A DNA stretch of 64,000 bases, from positions 62,001 to 126,000 of the forward strand of contig JBEKEC010000003.1 in NCBI GenBank assembly GCA_050014015.1. The letters run 5' to 3'. Numbering within the stretch: position 1 is the first letter of the stretch; each line of letters begins with the position of its first letter. The notes beneath the pieces are model-generated. The model was not told the origin of the DNA. It did not search any database and was given only the letters and a program-made list of their open reading frames with translations. The stretch comes from PALSA-1353 sp050014015 (GTDB taxonomy: Bacteria > Planctomycetota > Phycisphaerae > Tepidisphaerales > Tepidisphaeraceae). The position numbers were made by a program, and so were the translations under genes. Of this stretch, positions 29,036 to 37,208 are shown in pieces.

Positions 29036-29401
29036 ACTGTATCGAGGCCAAGGTTTGAAGCGGTAACATACTCCAAGCCGAAATCCTTGATTTCATTGCA
29101 AAAACGAAGGAATTGTTCAACTCATGTCTTGTCGCTCCGATACGACGGGAGAGAAAGCCGGAGTCGTCGTGAATTAAAAAAGTGACGCGAACGTTTACAC
29201 GAGTCACGGTCTATCTGATCCCGCCGTGAGAGTAGTCCGCAAACGCGGGGCGAGGACGCCCCGGCTCTTGAGTCTATCCGATCCCGACCTGCAAGCAATC
29301 CGTTACAAGAAGTGCAAGTTAACAGTGCAAGTGGCAAGAGTCTATCCAATCCCGCCCTGAGAGCAGTCCGCATCACGCGTCGCGCGGTATCATTGCCATC
29401 A
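29036..29401. other. Intergenic region upstream of hemW with direct repeats
   Basis: This 366-base gap carries three degenerate 33-base direct repeats (29209-29372), a GGGGCGAGGACGCCCC hairpin near 29245-29262, and CAAGT-rich repeats around 29310-29336. The hemW frame runs back into it to 29312 only by chance. No RNA gene recognised. Confidence 0.6.
29209..29372 (+). repeat. Three spaced 33-base degenerate direct repeats
   Basis: Copies at 29209-29241, 29272-29304 and 29340-29372 all begin GTCTATC and continue as GATCCCG-type then AGTCCGC-type sequence; copies 1 and 3 agree at about 29 of 33 positions. Starts are 63 and 68 bases apart. Confidence 0.8.
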
Positions 29402-30592
29402 ATGGCCGCGTCAACCTTGAACCCGTCGTCGCTTCCTGGGGCCGTGGTCACCGGGCTTTACGTTCACATCCCCTTTTGCTTCCACAAATGCCATTACTGC
29501 GATTTCTATTCGATCACGCGGCAAACGCCGCAGCGCATGGGGCGATTCGTCGATCTTGTGCTTCGGGAAGCGGATGTCTGGACGCAATCGCAGCCGAGGT
29601 TGGAGCCGCGGACTGTTTTCTTTGGCGGGGGGACGCCGACGCTTTTGCCGGGGGGGGAGATGCATCGGCTTATTCTCGGGTTGCGAGAGCGGTTTGATTT
29701 TTCGGGGTGCGGGGAATGGACCGTCGAGGCTAATCCGGCGACGGTTTCGGTGGAGTATTGCCGGATGCTCGTCGAGGCCGGGGTGGATCGCATTAGCATG
29801 GGGGCGCAGAGCTTCGATCCGGCGGAGTTGGCGATCCTCGAACGGCATCATCAGCCGGACGACGTTCCACGGAGTCTGGAGATCGTCAGGTCGGCGGGGA
29901 TTCGGCGGGTGAACCTTGATCTCATTTATGCCATTCCGGGGCAAACACTTGGCGGGTGGATGCAATCGCTGGAGTGCGCCATCGCGTTGGGCACCGATCA
30001 TCTATCGTGTTACGGGCTGACGTATGAGCCGAATACTCCGCTGGCGGTTCGGCGGCGGTTGGGATTGGTGAATTCGATCGATCCGGAATTGGAAATCGAA
30101 ATGCTGCGCGCCACCCGCGCGCGGCTGGGGGAAGTGGGACTGCAATCGTACGAGATCAGCAACTATTCCCGGCCCGGGCAGGAATGCAGGCACAATCTGC
30201 TTTATTGGCAAGGGGGCGATTATCTCGGCCTGGGCCCGGCGGCGGCGTCGCACGTGCAGGGCTGGAGATGGCGCAATCGCCCGCATCTGGGCGAATGGGA
30301 AAAGAGCCTCGACGGCGGCGAGTTGCCGGCCATCGAGATCGAAACGCTGACCGGCCGCCAACGGGCCGGGGAACTGGCGATGCTGATGTTGAGACTGTCA
30401 AACGGGATCGTTCATGCCGACTTTGCCGCCCGCGTGGGCCATGATGCGCCGGCGCTCTTTGCCGAAGTGATCGGCCGGCTGGCGCCGCTGGGGTTGCTGG
30501 AGGTGACGGAAACGTCGATTCGTTTATCGGAACGGGGTTTGCCCGTGGCGGATTCGGTCGCCGCCGAATTCCTCGCCGCCGCTTCCGTGTGA
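29402..30592 (+). CDS. hemW: Radical SAM heme chaperone HemW (396 aa)
   Basis: HemW-family protein (formerly coproporphyrinogen-oxidase-like HemN), which carries heme to target proteins. The radical SAM cluster motif is CFHKCHYC (Cys26, 30, 33) in HIPFCFHKCHYCDFYSI; FFGGGTPTLL, EANPATVS and GVDRISMGAQSFDP follow, then the C-terminal HemN part. Length fits HemW. ATG at 29402 is chosen; a GTG at 29312 lies within repeats. No clear RBS. pilM begins 53 bases downstream. Confidence 0.92.
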   Translation: MAASTLNPSSLPGAVVTGLYVHIPFCFHKCHYCDFYSITRQTPQRMGRFVDLVLREADVWTQSQPRLEPRTVFFGGGTPTLLPGGEMHRLILGLRERFDFSGCGEWTVEANPATVSVEYCRMLVEAGVDRISMGAQSFDPAELAILERHHQPDDVPRSLEIVRSAGIRRVNLDLIYAIPGQTLGGWMQSLECAIALGTDHLSCYGLTYEPNTPLAVRRRLGLVNSIDPELEIEMLRATRARLGEVGLQSYEISNYSRPGQECRHNLLYWQGGDYLGLGPAAASHVQGWRWRNRPHLGEWEKSLDGGELPAIEIETLTGRQRAGELAMLMLRLSNGIVHADFAARVGHDAPALFAEVIGRLAPLGLLEVTETSIRLSERGLPVADSVAAEFLAAASV

Positions 30593-30645
30593 CTCGGCAC
30601 GTTACCGGCATCGCCCGGGCCGTCGATAGCAACCGGGGGGAGACC

Positions 30646-31755
30646 ATGTTTGGATTCATCCAGAGCATCTTCGCGCCGCCGGCGTGTCCGATCGGCGTGG
30701 ATTTCGGAACGGATGCGCTTCGGCTGGCGCAGGTGCAGGCGGATAACGGCGACTTCAAGCTTCTCGCCGCCGCCGCCGCTGAAATCCCGGCCAACGTGCG
30801 CAGCGATGCCGACGCCCGGCTGGAATTTTTCGCCGAACACGCCCGGCACCTTTTGAATACCGGAAAATTCCGCGGCAGACAGGCCGTCCTCGGGGTACCC
30901 CCTTCCGTCGTCCATACCCAACAGCTTGTCCTGGAGCCGATGGACCAGAAATCGCTGGACGAAACGATTGCGACTTGCGCGAAGCAAAAACTTCCCTTCG
31001 ACCCGGCGCGGGCGCTGTTGCGTCACGCGGTTGTCGGCCAAACCCGCGACGGCGACGATCCGCGCGTGCACGTGATCGTGATGGCGGCCGACACGCGATG
31101 GATCAACCAATTCGTCGCGGCCGCGCGCAAGGCCCGGCTGGACGTGGTGGCGATGAATATGCAGCCGATGGCGCTTCTCGATTGCTTCGCCAACGTCTAT
31201 CGCCGCACGGCCGAACAGCAGACGGTTCGACTCTACGTCGACATCGGAAGCGGCGGAACGCGCGCGGTCATCGGGCAGGGGACGCATCTGTTGTTCGCCC
31301 GCAACCTGGCGATCGGCGGCGACCACCTGACGCGCGCCGTCGCCGACAGGCTGGCGATCGGCTTCCAGGATGCCCGGACGTTGCGGATAAAACTGTGCGC
31401 CGGCGCGGCGGCCGGCACGAATACCGGGGCCAATAGCCTGCAAGTTGAAAGCGCCTGCCGGCAGGCGTTGGAAGAGCTGATTCAAGACCTGGACGGCTGC
31501 CGGCGCGAGCACGAACTGGCGTTCCCGCATCTGGCCGTCAATCGCCTGATATTTGTTGGCGGCGAAGCCCGGCACGAAGGTCTGTGCCAACACATCGCGG
31601 ACAGTTTGAAATTGCCTGGGCAAACCGGGGATTGCTTGTGCCGGATGGCCCGCAACAGCCGGATCGGCATCGAATCGGCGATCGACCGCCGGCATCCCCA
31701 GCCAGCCTGGTCGGCGGCGATTGGACTGAGCATGGGGCCCAGTTCCGGAGAATGA
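30646..31755 (+). CDS. pilM: Type IV pilus assembly protein PilM (369 aa)
   Basis: Actin-like ATPase that sits under the inner membrane and recruits PilN in type IV pilus or type II secretion machines. The N-terminus has IGVDFGTDALRLAQV (phosphate-1-like motif); LYVDIGSGGTRAVIGQG and LIFVGGEARHEGL are the other two nucleotide motifs. Length (369) is near normal. ATG at 30646, with GGGGGAGACC upstream. PilT follows 269 bases on. The usual pilN-pilO-pilQ partners are not next to it, so they are presumably elsewhere. Confidence 0.85.
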   Translation: MFGFIQSIFAPPACPIGVDFGTDALRLAQVQADNGDFKLLAAAAAEIPANVRSDADARLEFFAEHARHLLNTGKFRGRQAVLGVPPSVVHTQQLVLEPMDQKSLDETIATCAKQKLPFDPARALLRHAVVGQTRDGDDPRVHVIVMAADTRWINQFVAAARKARLDVVAMNMQPMALLDCFANVYRRTAEQQTVRLYVDIGSGGTRAVIGQGTHLLFARNLAIGGDHLTRAVADRLAIGFQDARTLRIKLCAGAAAGTNTGANSLQVESACRQALEELIQDLDGCRREHELAFPHLAVNRLIFVGGEARHEGLCQHIADSLKLPGQTGDCLCRMARNSRIGIESAIDRRHPQPAWSAAIGLSMGPSSGE

Positions 31756-31801
31756 AATTCCGGGGTCATCGCGTATGGCGGCGGCGCGGGAAAACGGGAT
31801 T

Positions 31802-31924
31802 AATGCAACGCTCAACACTCAACGCTCAACGCTCAACGTCGAAGTGAGGAAAAGACAAACTCCGGGGCATTTTGGCATTTGGTTCAAAGTTGAGCGTTGA
31901 GTGTTGAGTGTTGAGCGTTGCATT
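31802..31924. repeat. MITE-like inverted repeat, copy 1
   Basis: Arms at 31802-31837 and 31889-31924, each starting AATGCAACGCTCAACACTC, match over 36 bases with one mismatch around a 51-base loop with GCATTTTGGCATTT-like core. A second copy is at 44853-45000. It fills most of the pilM-pilT gap. Confidence 0.9.
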
Positions 31925-32024
31925 TGCCAACCCGATTTTACCCTTCGAACCCTACTCACCCTCCTCCCGATTCCTGTCGATAAACCACAATGAGCGCGCC
32001 GTCATTACGCCCGAATAAAAACCC

Positions 32025-33077
32025 ATGATCGATCAAATCCTCCAAATCGCGGTCAAGGCCGGGGCTTCGGACGTGCATCTCCATGCCGGGTCGCCGCCAC
32101 TGCTGCGCATCAACACGGTCATCCAAGCTGCGGATTTTGCAAGCCTCAGCGCGCGGGATTGCGAGGCTGTCGCCCGGGACCTCATGGACGAACACCGCTG
32201 GACCAATTTCCAGGAAAAACGAGACGCGGATTTCTCGCATGAAATCCCCGGGTTGGCACGCTTCCGCATCAACGCGCATTTCCAACGGCAAACCATCGCG
32301 CTGGCCATCCGAACCATCTGCAACCGCGTGCGGCCGCTGAGCGAATTGTTCCTGCCGGAAATCGTCACGAAACTCACGGCGATCTCCCGCGGATTGGTTC
32401 TGGTCACCGGACCGACCGGAAGCGGCAAGAGCACCACCCTGGCAGCCATGGTGGACCAGATCAACCGCCGCGACCACGCCCACATTGTCACCCTGGAAGA
32501 CCCCGTGGAATACGTCCTCACCGGCGTCAACTGCGCCATCGAACAACGGGAAGTCGGGTCCGACGTCCGCGATTTCGCGTCCGGACTCCGCCATGTCCTG
32601 CGCCAGGACCCGGACACAATTCTGCTGGGCGAAATGCGCGACCTGGAAACCACCAGCGCGGCGATCACCGCCGCCGAGACCGGGCACCTCGTCCTCAGCA
32701 CCCTGCACACGGCGAACGCGCCGCAAACGATCGAGCGCATCATCGACATCTACCCCACGCATCAGCAAAACCAAATCCGCTCGATGCTGGCCAGCACGTT
32801 GCAGGCGGTCATCAGCCAGACGCTTTTGCCGCGTAGCGACGAGCCCGGCATGATCCCCGCCGTCGAGATCATGATCTGCAATCAGCCGGTGAAAAGCTGC
32901 ATTCGCGAGAACCGCATATTCGAGATTCCCAACGTCATCGAAACCAGCCGCGCCCTGGGCATGCAATCGCTGGACTATTCGATTCAACAACTTTTCCGCA
33001 ATGGGTACATCAGCCGGGAGACGGCCGTGGGGCATGCGATTCAACCGGAGAAGATCGAGCGGGCGCTGGTGGCGTAG
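32025..33077 (+). CDS. pilT: Type IV pilus retraction ATPase PilT (350 aa)
   Basis: Hexameric ATPase that depolymerises pili for twitching motility. Walker A GPTGSGKST (129-137), ASP box LEDPVEYV, Walker B ILLGEMRDLET, HTANAPQTIERIID (His box), and the PilT-specific C-terminal IRENRIFEIPNVIETSRALGM. Length 350 is standard. The ATG at 32025 has no strong RBS (CCCGAATAAAAACCC before it). It lies downstream of pilM on the same strand; a MITE-like repeat fills much of the gap. Confidence 0.95.
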   Translation: MIDQILQIAVKAGASDVHLHAGSPPLLRINTVIQAADFASLSARDCEAVARDLMDEHRWTNFQEKRDADFSHEIPGLARFRINAHFQRQTIALAIRTICNRVRPLSELFLPEIVTKLTAISRGLVLVTGPTGSGKSTTLAAMVDQINRRDHAHIVTLEDPVEYVLTGVNCAIEQREVGSDVRDFASGLRHVLRQDPDTILLGEMRDLETTSAAITAAETGHLVLSTLHTANAPQTIERIIDIYPTHQQNQIRSMLASTLQAVISQTLLPRSDEPGMIPAVEIMICNQPVKSCIRENRIFEIPNVIETSRALGMQSLDYSIQQLFRNGYISRETAVGHAIQPEKIERALVA

Positions 33078-33313
33078 GGAAAAAAGCGGGATTCAAAATC
33101 CGTTGCTCCGATTCTCGCCGACGATGAAGTTGAACCACGCTTCAGGTATAAGGCCGTGTGATTCGGGCGTGATGATTGTCCTTTTGACGGCCTGTTATTT
33201 TCGTCGGTTGGAGGAGAAGCCGGGACATTTGCCGAAATAATTCTTGGCAACGAAATTCAGAGCCAACCGATTTCAAAATCCATCCCCTCTACACCTGAGA
33301 AAGAGAGAACTTC
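33078..33313. other. Intergenic region after pilT
   Basis: No gene, repeat or hairpin of note seen in these 236 bases; the RBS AGAGAG for the next gene lies at its end. Confidence 0.4.
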
Positions 33314-33910
33314 ATGGGCGTCCTATTCCTGCTGCTATGCCTCAACATCGCGATTTCCATTTGGAACGCCTATGCGACGGGCAAGGCGTGGGTCGAGGCC
33401 AAATACGTGGGCGGCTGGCCGCGGTTTATGACGTGGATGGGGGCGATCATGGCGGCGAGCGGGTTGAGCTGGTGCATCCTGATCCTGCTGATTCTGGGGG
33501 CCGTAAGCGGCGGGAAGCTCACGCCGTACTGGGGCGAGGTCGGGATGGATTTGGGATACATCCTGATCGTGCCGGGAATCCTTTTCTCCGGACTGATGAT
33601 CACGATCGACAGTTGGGCTCGAGCCTTCCGCACGCGCGGGATTCTGAACTATGGAGTGGCGGGTTATAACAGCTTTGCCCAGGTCTATAACACCTACCAC
33701 GCGATCCGAGGCGTCGGGCCGGCTTTCGCAAAAGTCTTCGAGGCATTCGTCGGAAAGGGCAAGAAGAACGGCTCCGCGCTGGTGCTGATCCTCGTGGTGT
33801 TCGCGTTGGCGGCGGGCATCCTCATCACGGCGGCGATCATCCATCACGTGGCCGCCGGGGCTCCGCTGCCTAGTTATGAGGAAGCCCAGAATCGGTTGCA
33901 ACCGGCGTAA
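33314..33910 (+). CDS. Multi-spanning membrane protein of unknown function (198 aa)
   Basis: Four to five hydrophobic segments: about residues 1-16, 36-62 (with WCILILLILGAV), 75-95, and 151-175 (ALVLILVVFALAAGILITAA), joined by short polar loops. One loop (RGILNYGVAGYNSFAQVYNTYHAIRGVG) is aromatic-rich. Preceded by AGAGAGAACTTC. No family recognised; the position gives no clear role. Confidence 0.72.
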   Translation: MGVLFLLLCLNIAISIWNAYATGKAWVEAKYVGGWPRFMTWMGAIMAASGLSWCILILLILGAVSGGKLTPYWGEVGMDLGYILIVPGILFSGLMITIDSWARAFRTRGILNYGVAGYNSFAQVYNTYHAIRGVGPAFAKVFEAFVGKGKKNGSALVLILVVFALAAGILITAAIIHHVAAGAPLPSYEEAQNRLQPA

Positions 33911-33974
33911 CAGCCGACCGATGCGGCGCCGATCCGCATTTTTGACGAAACCAGGAAACCACGGGAAACCAGGG

Positions 33975-34033
33975 GAAACCAGGGACAGTCACCTATTTCC
34001 ATAAAACGGAAATAGGTGACTGTCCCTGGTTTC
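33975..34033. repeat. Palindromic repeat, ACAGTCACC type
   Basis: Perfect 26-base arms (33975-34000 and 34008-34033) around a seven-base loop; the arm begins GAAACCAGGGACAGTC. A further half copy follows at 34042-34068 (AATAGGTGACTGTCCCTG). Same design as 36849-36907 and 40304-40357, typical of REP elements moved by REP-associated tyrosine transposases. Confidence 0.92.
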
Positions 34034-34095
34034 TTGGTTTTGAAATAGGTGACTGTCCCTGATTTCCCGGATAATGATAGCGGCGACGTTCTCAT

Positions 34096-34125
34096 CAGCC
34101 CACCCCCGCCCTCTCCCGGTATACT
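34096..34125 (+). repeat. GC-rich REP-like repeat, truncated copy 3
   Basis: CCCACCCCCGCCCTCTCCCGG followed by TATACT is a shortened form of the 2287/2910 repeat, ending eight bases before the GTG start of the next gene. The TATACT could serve as a -10 element. Confidence 0.6.
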
Positions 34126-34132
34126 AGCGACC

Positions 34133-35272
34133 GTGAGTTACGACGTGCAGATATATTCCGTAAGGGCTTTCGACGCGGCGATATTTGAGGGCGTCAAGGG
34201 TTGGAACCCCAAGCAGTGTAGTTTCCAAACCGCCAGTTGGCAGATTGTCGTAAACCCCTCCGACAAAATCCTTCCGGAAGACATCGAAGATGAGATTGCC
34301 TCGCTGCTCCCCGGCATCAGCTTTCTGACCGAATTGAATCTTGAAGGCCGGAGCACGGACGTGGCAAAGCGTCGGTTGCGCTCGGCGGCAAAAGCGATCG
34401 CCAAGGCGACACACGGAGTCGTCGTAAACCCGCAGGAGGACACGATTGAAACGCCTGCCGGAGTGTCACGGTTTTCACCTTCGCCGAAGGAGGAACGCTT
34501 CTCCGTCATCCAGCTCTCGTGGTGGTTCCTGAACGACGCCCTGCTGGGCCGCGCCAAACGGGAATCGTTTTTCGGCCTTCTCGAACGACAATTGCCCGAG
34601 GCAATGCCAAAGAGATACGGGTTGTACGAGCCGCCGCAACACGTGTATGCCCAAACCGGGAAGGAGCACCTCCATCAGTTCTTGGATGAGAATCTGCATG
34701 ACCCGATCGTATGGTATGCGCACCGTCCCGTTGCTTCGGTACATCTGGCATTTCCCAAGCCGCTTGGCGCGAGCCGGCAGGGCTTTCGCTCGAATTTGGT
34801 GGAAATTGAAATCGAGTCCGCGGCGCTCAATCAGCCTGGATGGGCTGAAAATCTGCCGCGTTTCTGGCGTCAGACGTCTGGGTTGTTACGGCCCATCTAC
34901 GGAGACGTGCGTAAGATCGGTGGATATGTTCGCCATGGCGCGGCGGTCTATGTTACCGCAGATTCTTTGGAACAGTCCGACGAGACCACGCGGAGTTGGT
35001 TTTGGAGAGGCATTCCGCTGAATCTCGGCCAAGCCGTGGTCTTGGGCGATGATTACCAGAAATTATGGCCGGATTTTGTCGCCAAATCCCAAATCGAGGA
35101 CGGGTTGGCGTTCGCTTCGACAGCGGATTGGTCGTCGGAGGAGGATTTGTCGCAGCGCGTGGGACGGGTTCCCAAAGCGCTGGCGCTGCGCCCACTGGCG
35201 GGAATGGGTCGGTCGCAACAATATCCCGAAGTCTGGCCCTTTGGCCCTGTGTTCGATCCGCCGAACGCCTGA
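34133..35272 (+). CDS. Protein of unknown function (379 aa)
   Basis: No family recognised. The frame opens at 34049 but the first residues are encoded by repeats, so I start at the GTG at 34133 (VSYDVQIYSVRAFDAAI). The protein has an N-terminal segment (IEDEIASLLPGISFLTEL), an Arg/Lys-rich helix (KRRLRSAAKAIAKATHG) suited to nucleic-acid contact, and a long C-terminal half with many tryptophans (WWFLNDALL, PRFWRQTSGLLRPIYGDVRKIGG). No signal peptide or membrane segment. No catalytic motif is evident. It is bounded by repeats upstream and an unrelated minus-strand gene downstream. Confidence 0.6.
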   Translation: MSYDVQIYSVRAFDAAIFEGVKGWNPKQCSFQTASWQIVVNPSDKILPEDIEDEIASLLPGISFLTELNLEGRSTDVAKRRLRSAAKAIAKATHGVVVNPQEDTIETPAGVSRFSPSPKEERFSVIQLSWWFLNDALLGRAKRESFFGLLERQLPEAMPKRYGLYEPPQHVYAQTGKEHLHQFLDENLHDPIVWYAHRPVASVHLAFPKPLGASRQGFRSNLVEIEIESAALNQPGWAENLPRFWRQTSGLLRPIYGDVRKIGGYVRHGAAVYVTADSLEQSDETTRSWFWRGIPLNLGQAVVLGDDYQKLWPDFVAKSQIEDGLAFASTADWSSEEDLSQRVGRVPKALALRPLAGMGRSQQYPEVWPFGPVFDPPNA

Positions 35273-35352
35273 ACGGTTTAGTCCGGCGCCAAGTCGTCAC
35301 CTGAAATATGTCGGTCGGTTCAACGAAGGGACCAAATGGGTTGGGAGTTGCC

Positions 35353-35685
35353 TTAACAGGCGATGCTCAGTTCGGCGGGGGAACGGTCCGGTTCATGTCG
35401 GGGATTTTTCCCCACGGCTCGGGCCGGGGCGTGGTTCACGTAGTAGTCCCAAAGGATTTGGGGATCGCGAATGTCGCGGCGATAAAACTCGGAACAATAC
35501 CAGCGATTGAGCATCCCCATCGCTTGATCGAATCTCTCCGCAAAATCCGCCGCCCCGCCGCTTCTGACGTAGTAAATCACAAGCAGTTCCGGATCATCGA
35601 TCTTCCGGCCGTAAAATTCCGAACAAAACCAGCGATTAATGGGGCCGAATGCCTCGGCCAATTGAAGCCGAACGCGAAACTTCAT
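35353..35685 (-). CDS. Small protein with an internal duplication (110 aa)
   Basis: Two copies of a 24-residue motif, NRWFCSEFYGRKIDDPELL and NRWYCSEFYRRDIRDPQIL, each followed by a tyrosine pair and valine, make up most of the protein. Conserved Trp, Cys and Tyr residues suggest a small metal- or redox-linked fold, but I recognise no family. A strong RBS (GGAGG nine bases before ATG 35685) supports translation. Convergent with the unknown gene upstream. Confidence 0.65.
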   Translation of the reverse strand: MKFRVRLQLAEAFGPINRWFCSEFYGRKIDDPELLVIYYVRSGGAADFAERFDQAMGMLNRWYCSEFYRRDIRDPQILWDYYVNHAPARAVGKNPRHEPDRSPAELSIAC

Positions 35686-35800
35686 GATGACGCGCCTCCG
35701 ATGCCATATATTCTATCGATCGGCAGGCGAGAGGAAAGAGGTGGGCTGACGAAAACGTCGCCCTTGTTCTCATCCAATTTGGTTACGCTGGCGAGCCTGT

Positions 35801-36808
35801 TCAGAGAGGCGGCTTGCTCAGCTTTACCGGCTTTGCTTCCCGCGCGCTGGCGTAAAGTGCGTCCATCAGCCAGCTATGCAGAATTCCATAACGCACGGGA
35901 CAGCGCGGTTGGGCCCTGCCCAGCAGGCAGTCCACAAAATTCTCCACGGGGGTATAGTGTGTCTGCGTCACCTGCGGATACTTCACGATCCCCTTCTCAT
36001 TCCATTGCTCGATCCGGCCGCCGTGAATTCCCGTGCCGATCCGGCCCTTGTCGCCGGCGATTAAAATTCCTTCCTGCCAACCGGGGGTGTTGGCGGAAAT
36101 GGTGACGCTGCCCAGCAGGTTTGGCTCCCAGCGGATTGTCATCGCCGCGTTGATGTCCACTTCCAGACCCTTGTTGTCGGTGACGCAGAAGACCTCGAGC
36201 GCCGGGCGATCCACCAGCCAGGTGATGGCGTTGAACAGATGCGCCCCGGTATCGTACATCTGCCCCCCGCCGGACTGTTTGGGATCATGCCGCCAGGTGC
36301 CGGCGCAGATTTTCTTCCAACCCTGACAGGAATGGGCGGTGATCGTCTGGAGTTCACCCAAAGCCCCGGCTTGAATCTGCTGGCGGATGTAAGCGAACTC
36401 CTGGGTGAACGGCGCCTGGAACGCGATCTGAAAATGCCTGCCCGTGCTTTCGATCTTCTTCTTGAGGTCCTGGGCATGAGCCGAATTCGTGACCATCGGC
36501 TTTTCGACCAGCACGTCGTAGCCATGTTCCAGGCAAGCAACCGCCTGCTCGAAATGCAGATAATGCGGGGTGACAATCACCACCGCGCGTAATCCGGCGG
36601 GCGGACTGGTCAGCATTGCATCGAGCGAGTCATACGTCGCAACGGACGGGTCGCTGTTGAGCAAATCCTTATGTTTCTGCTGATACGCCGCCGGCCGGAT
36701 GTCCACCAGAGCCGCGACCTCGGCGTCGGCGAGCCGGCCGATCAACTTGACGTGCTCCCCGCCCATTCCGCCGCAGCCGACTACCGCTAACTTCACTTTG
36801 TCCGCCAT
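35801..36808 (-). CDS. Gfo/Idh/MocA-family oxidoreductase (335 aa)
   Basis: NAD(P)-dependent sugar or inositol dehydrogenase family. Rossmann motif VVGCGGMGGEHVK at the N-terminus; the hallmark VEKPMV (near residue 100) holds the catalytic lysine; MYDTGAHLFNAITWL is the second-domain motif. Length is normal. AGGAG eight bases before ATG 36808. It lies 10 bases after the MoaD-like gene and may share its transcript. Substrate unknown. Confidence 0.88.
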   Translation of the reverse strand: MADKVKLAVVGCGGMGGEHVKLIGRLADAEVAALVDIRPAAYQQKHKDLLNSDPSVATYDSLDAMLTSPPAGLRAVVIVTPHYLHFEQAVACLEHGYDVLVEKPMVTNSAHAQDLKKKIESTGRHFQIAFQAPFTQEFAYIRQQIQAGALGELQTITAHSCQGWKKICAGTWRHDPKQSGGGQMYDTGAHLFNAITWLVDRPALEVFCVTDNKGLEVDINAAMTIRWEPNLLGSVTISANTPGWQEGILIAGDKGRIGTGIHGGRIEQWNEKGIVKYPQVTQTHYTPVENFVDCLLGRAQPRCPVRYGILHSWLMDALYASAREAKPVKLSKPPL

Positions 36809-36818
36809 GTGCTATCTC

Positions 36819-37208
36819 CTATGTTGCCCGACGGCAATCGCCGGAACGAGAAAACGGGACAGGTCCAATATCTCCCGTATCGCCTAATTGGACCTGTTCC
36901 GTTTTCTGCTCACATCCCCCAACAATCGCGCCGATGACGTAAAACGCCTCCGCCCCCGACGCGACCTTTTCCGGCAGGGGCGCGTCCGGCGATTCGTGCG
37001 ACAGATCATCCTCGCAGGCGAAGAACCGCACGAACGGCCGGCGCTTTTGCGTGGCCTGATCGCGGATCGTCCCGCGCAGCATCGGATAGCGGGACTCCAG
37101 CGCATCCAGAACCGAGCGTTGCGTGACCTGGCCGTCGACGTCCAGCTTCACCTCGCGGCCGACACCGGCCAGAGTGCGAAGATGCTGCGGAAGCACGACT
37201 CGGATCAT
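36819..37208 (-). CDS. MoaD/ThiS-like sulfur carrier with C-terminal extension (129 aa)
   Basis: Ubiquitin-like sulfur-carrier family: IRVVLPQHLRTLAG at the start and the ending FYVIGAIVGG (GG at residues 97-98), which is the usual C-terminus to be activated. Here the frame continues for 31 residues, starting GG-C-E-Q, and this tail is largely encoded by the palindromic repeat at 36849-36907. The ATG at 37208 overlaps the stop of the BNR-protein gene (37205-37208). In QbsE-type carriers the Gly-Gly is followed by Cys and a short tail that a JAMM peptidase removes, so a processed precursor is plausible. Otherwise the repeat has inactivated it. The E1 and JAMM genes are at 24422-26924. Confidence 0.78.
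   Translation of the reverse strand: MIRVVLPQHLRTLAGVGREVKLDVDGQVTQRSVLDALESRYPMLRGTIRDQATQKRRPFVRFFACEDDLSHESPDAPLPEKVASGAEAFYVIGAIVGGCEQKTEQVQLGDTGDIGPVPFSRSGDCRRAT
36849..36907. repeat. Palindromic repeat inside the MoaD-like reading frame
   Basis: Arms of 21 bases at 36849-36869 and 36887-36907 (AGAAAACGGGACAGGTCCAAT type) with one mismatch around a 17-base loop. It covers the codons after the Gly-Gly of the carrier and adds its C-terminal tail. Confidence 0.9.

Noticed and set aside
29209..29372. Possible CRISPR remnant
   Set aside because: Only three copies, they differ from each other, and no cas genes are near.
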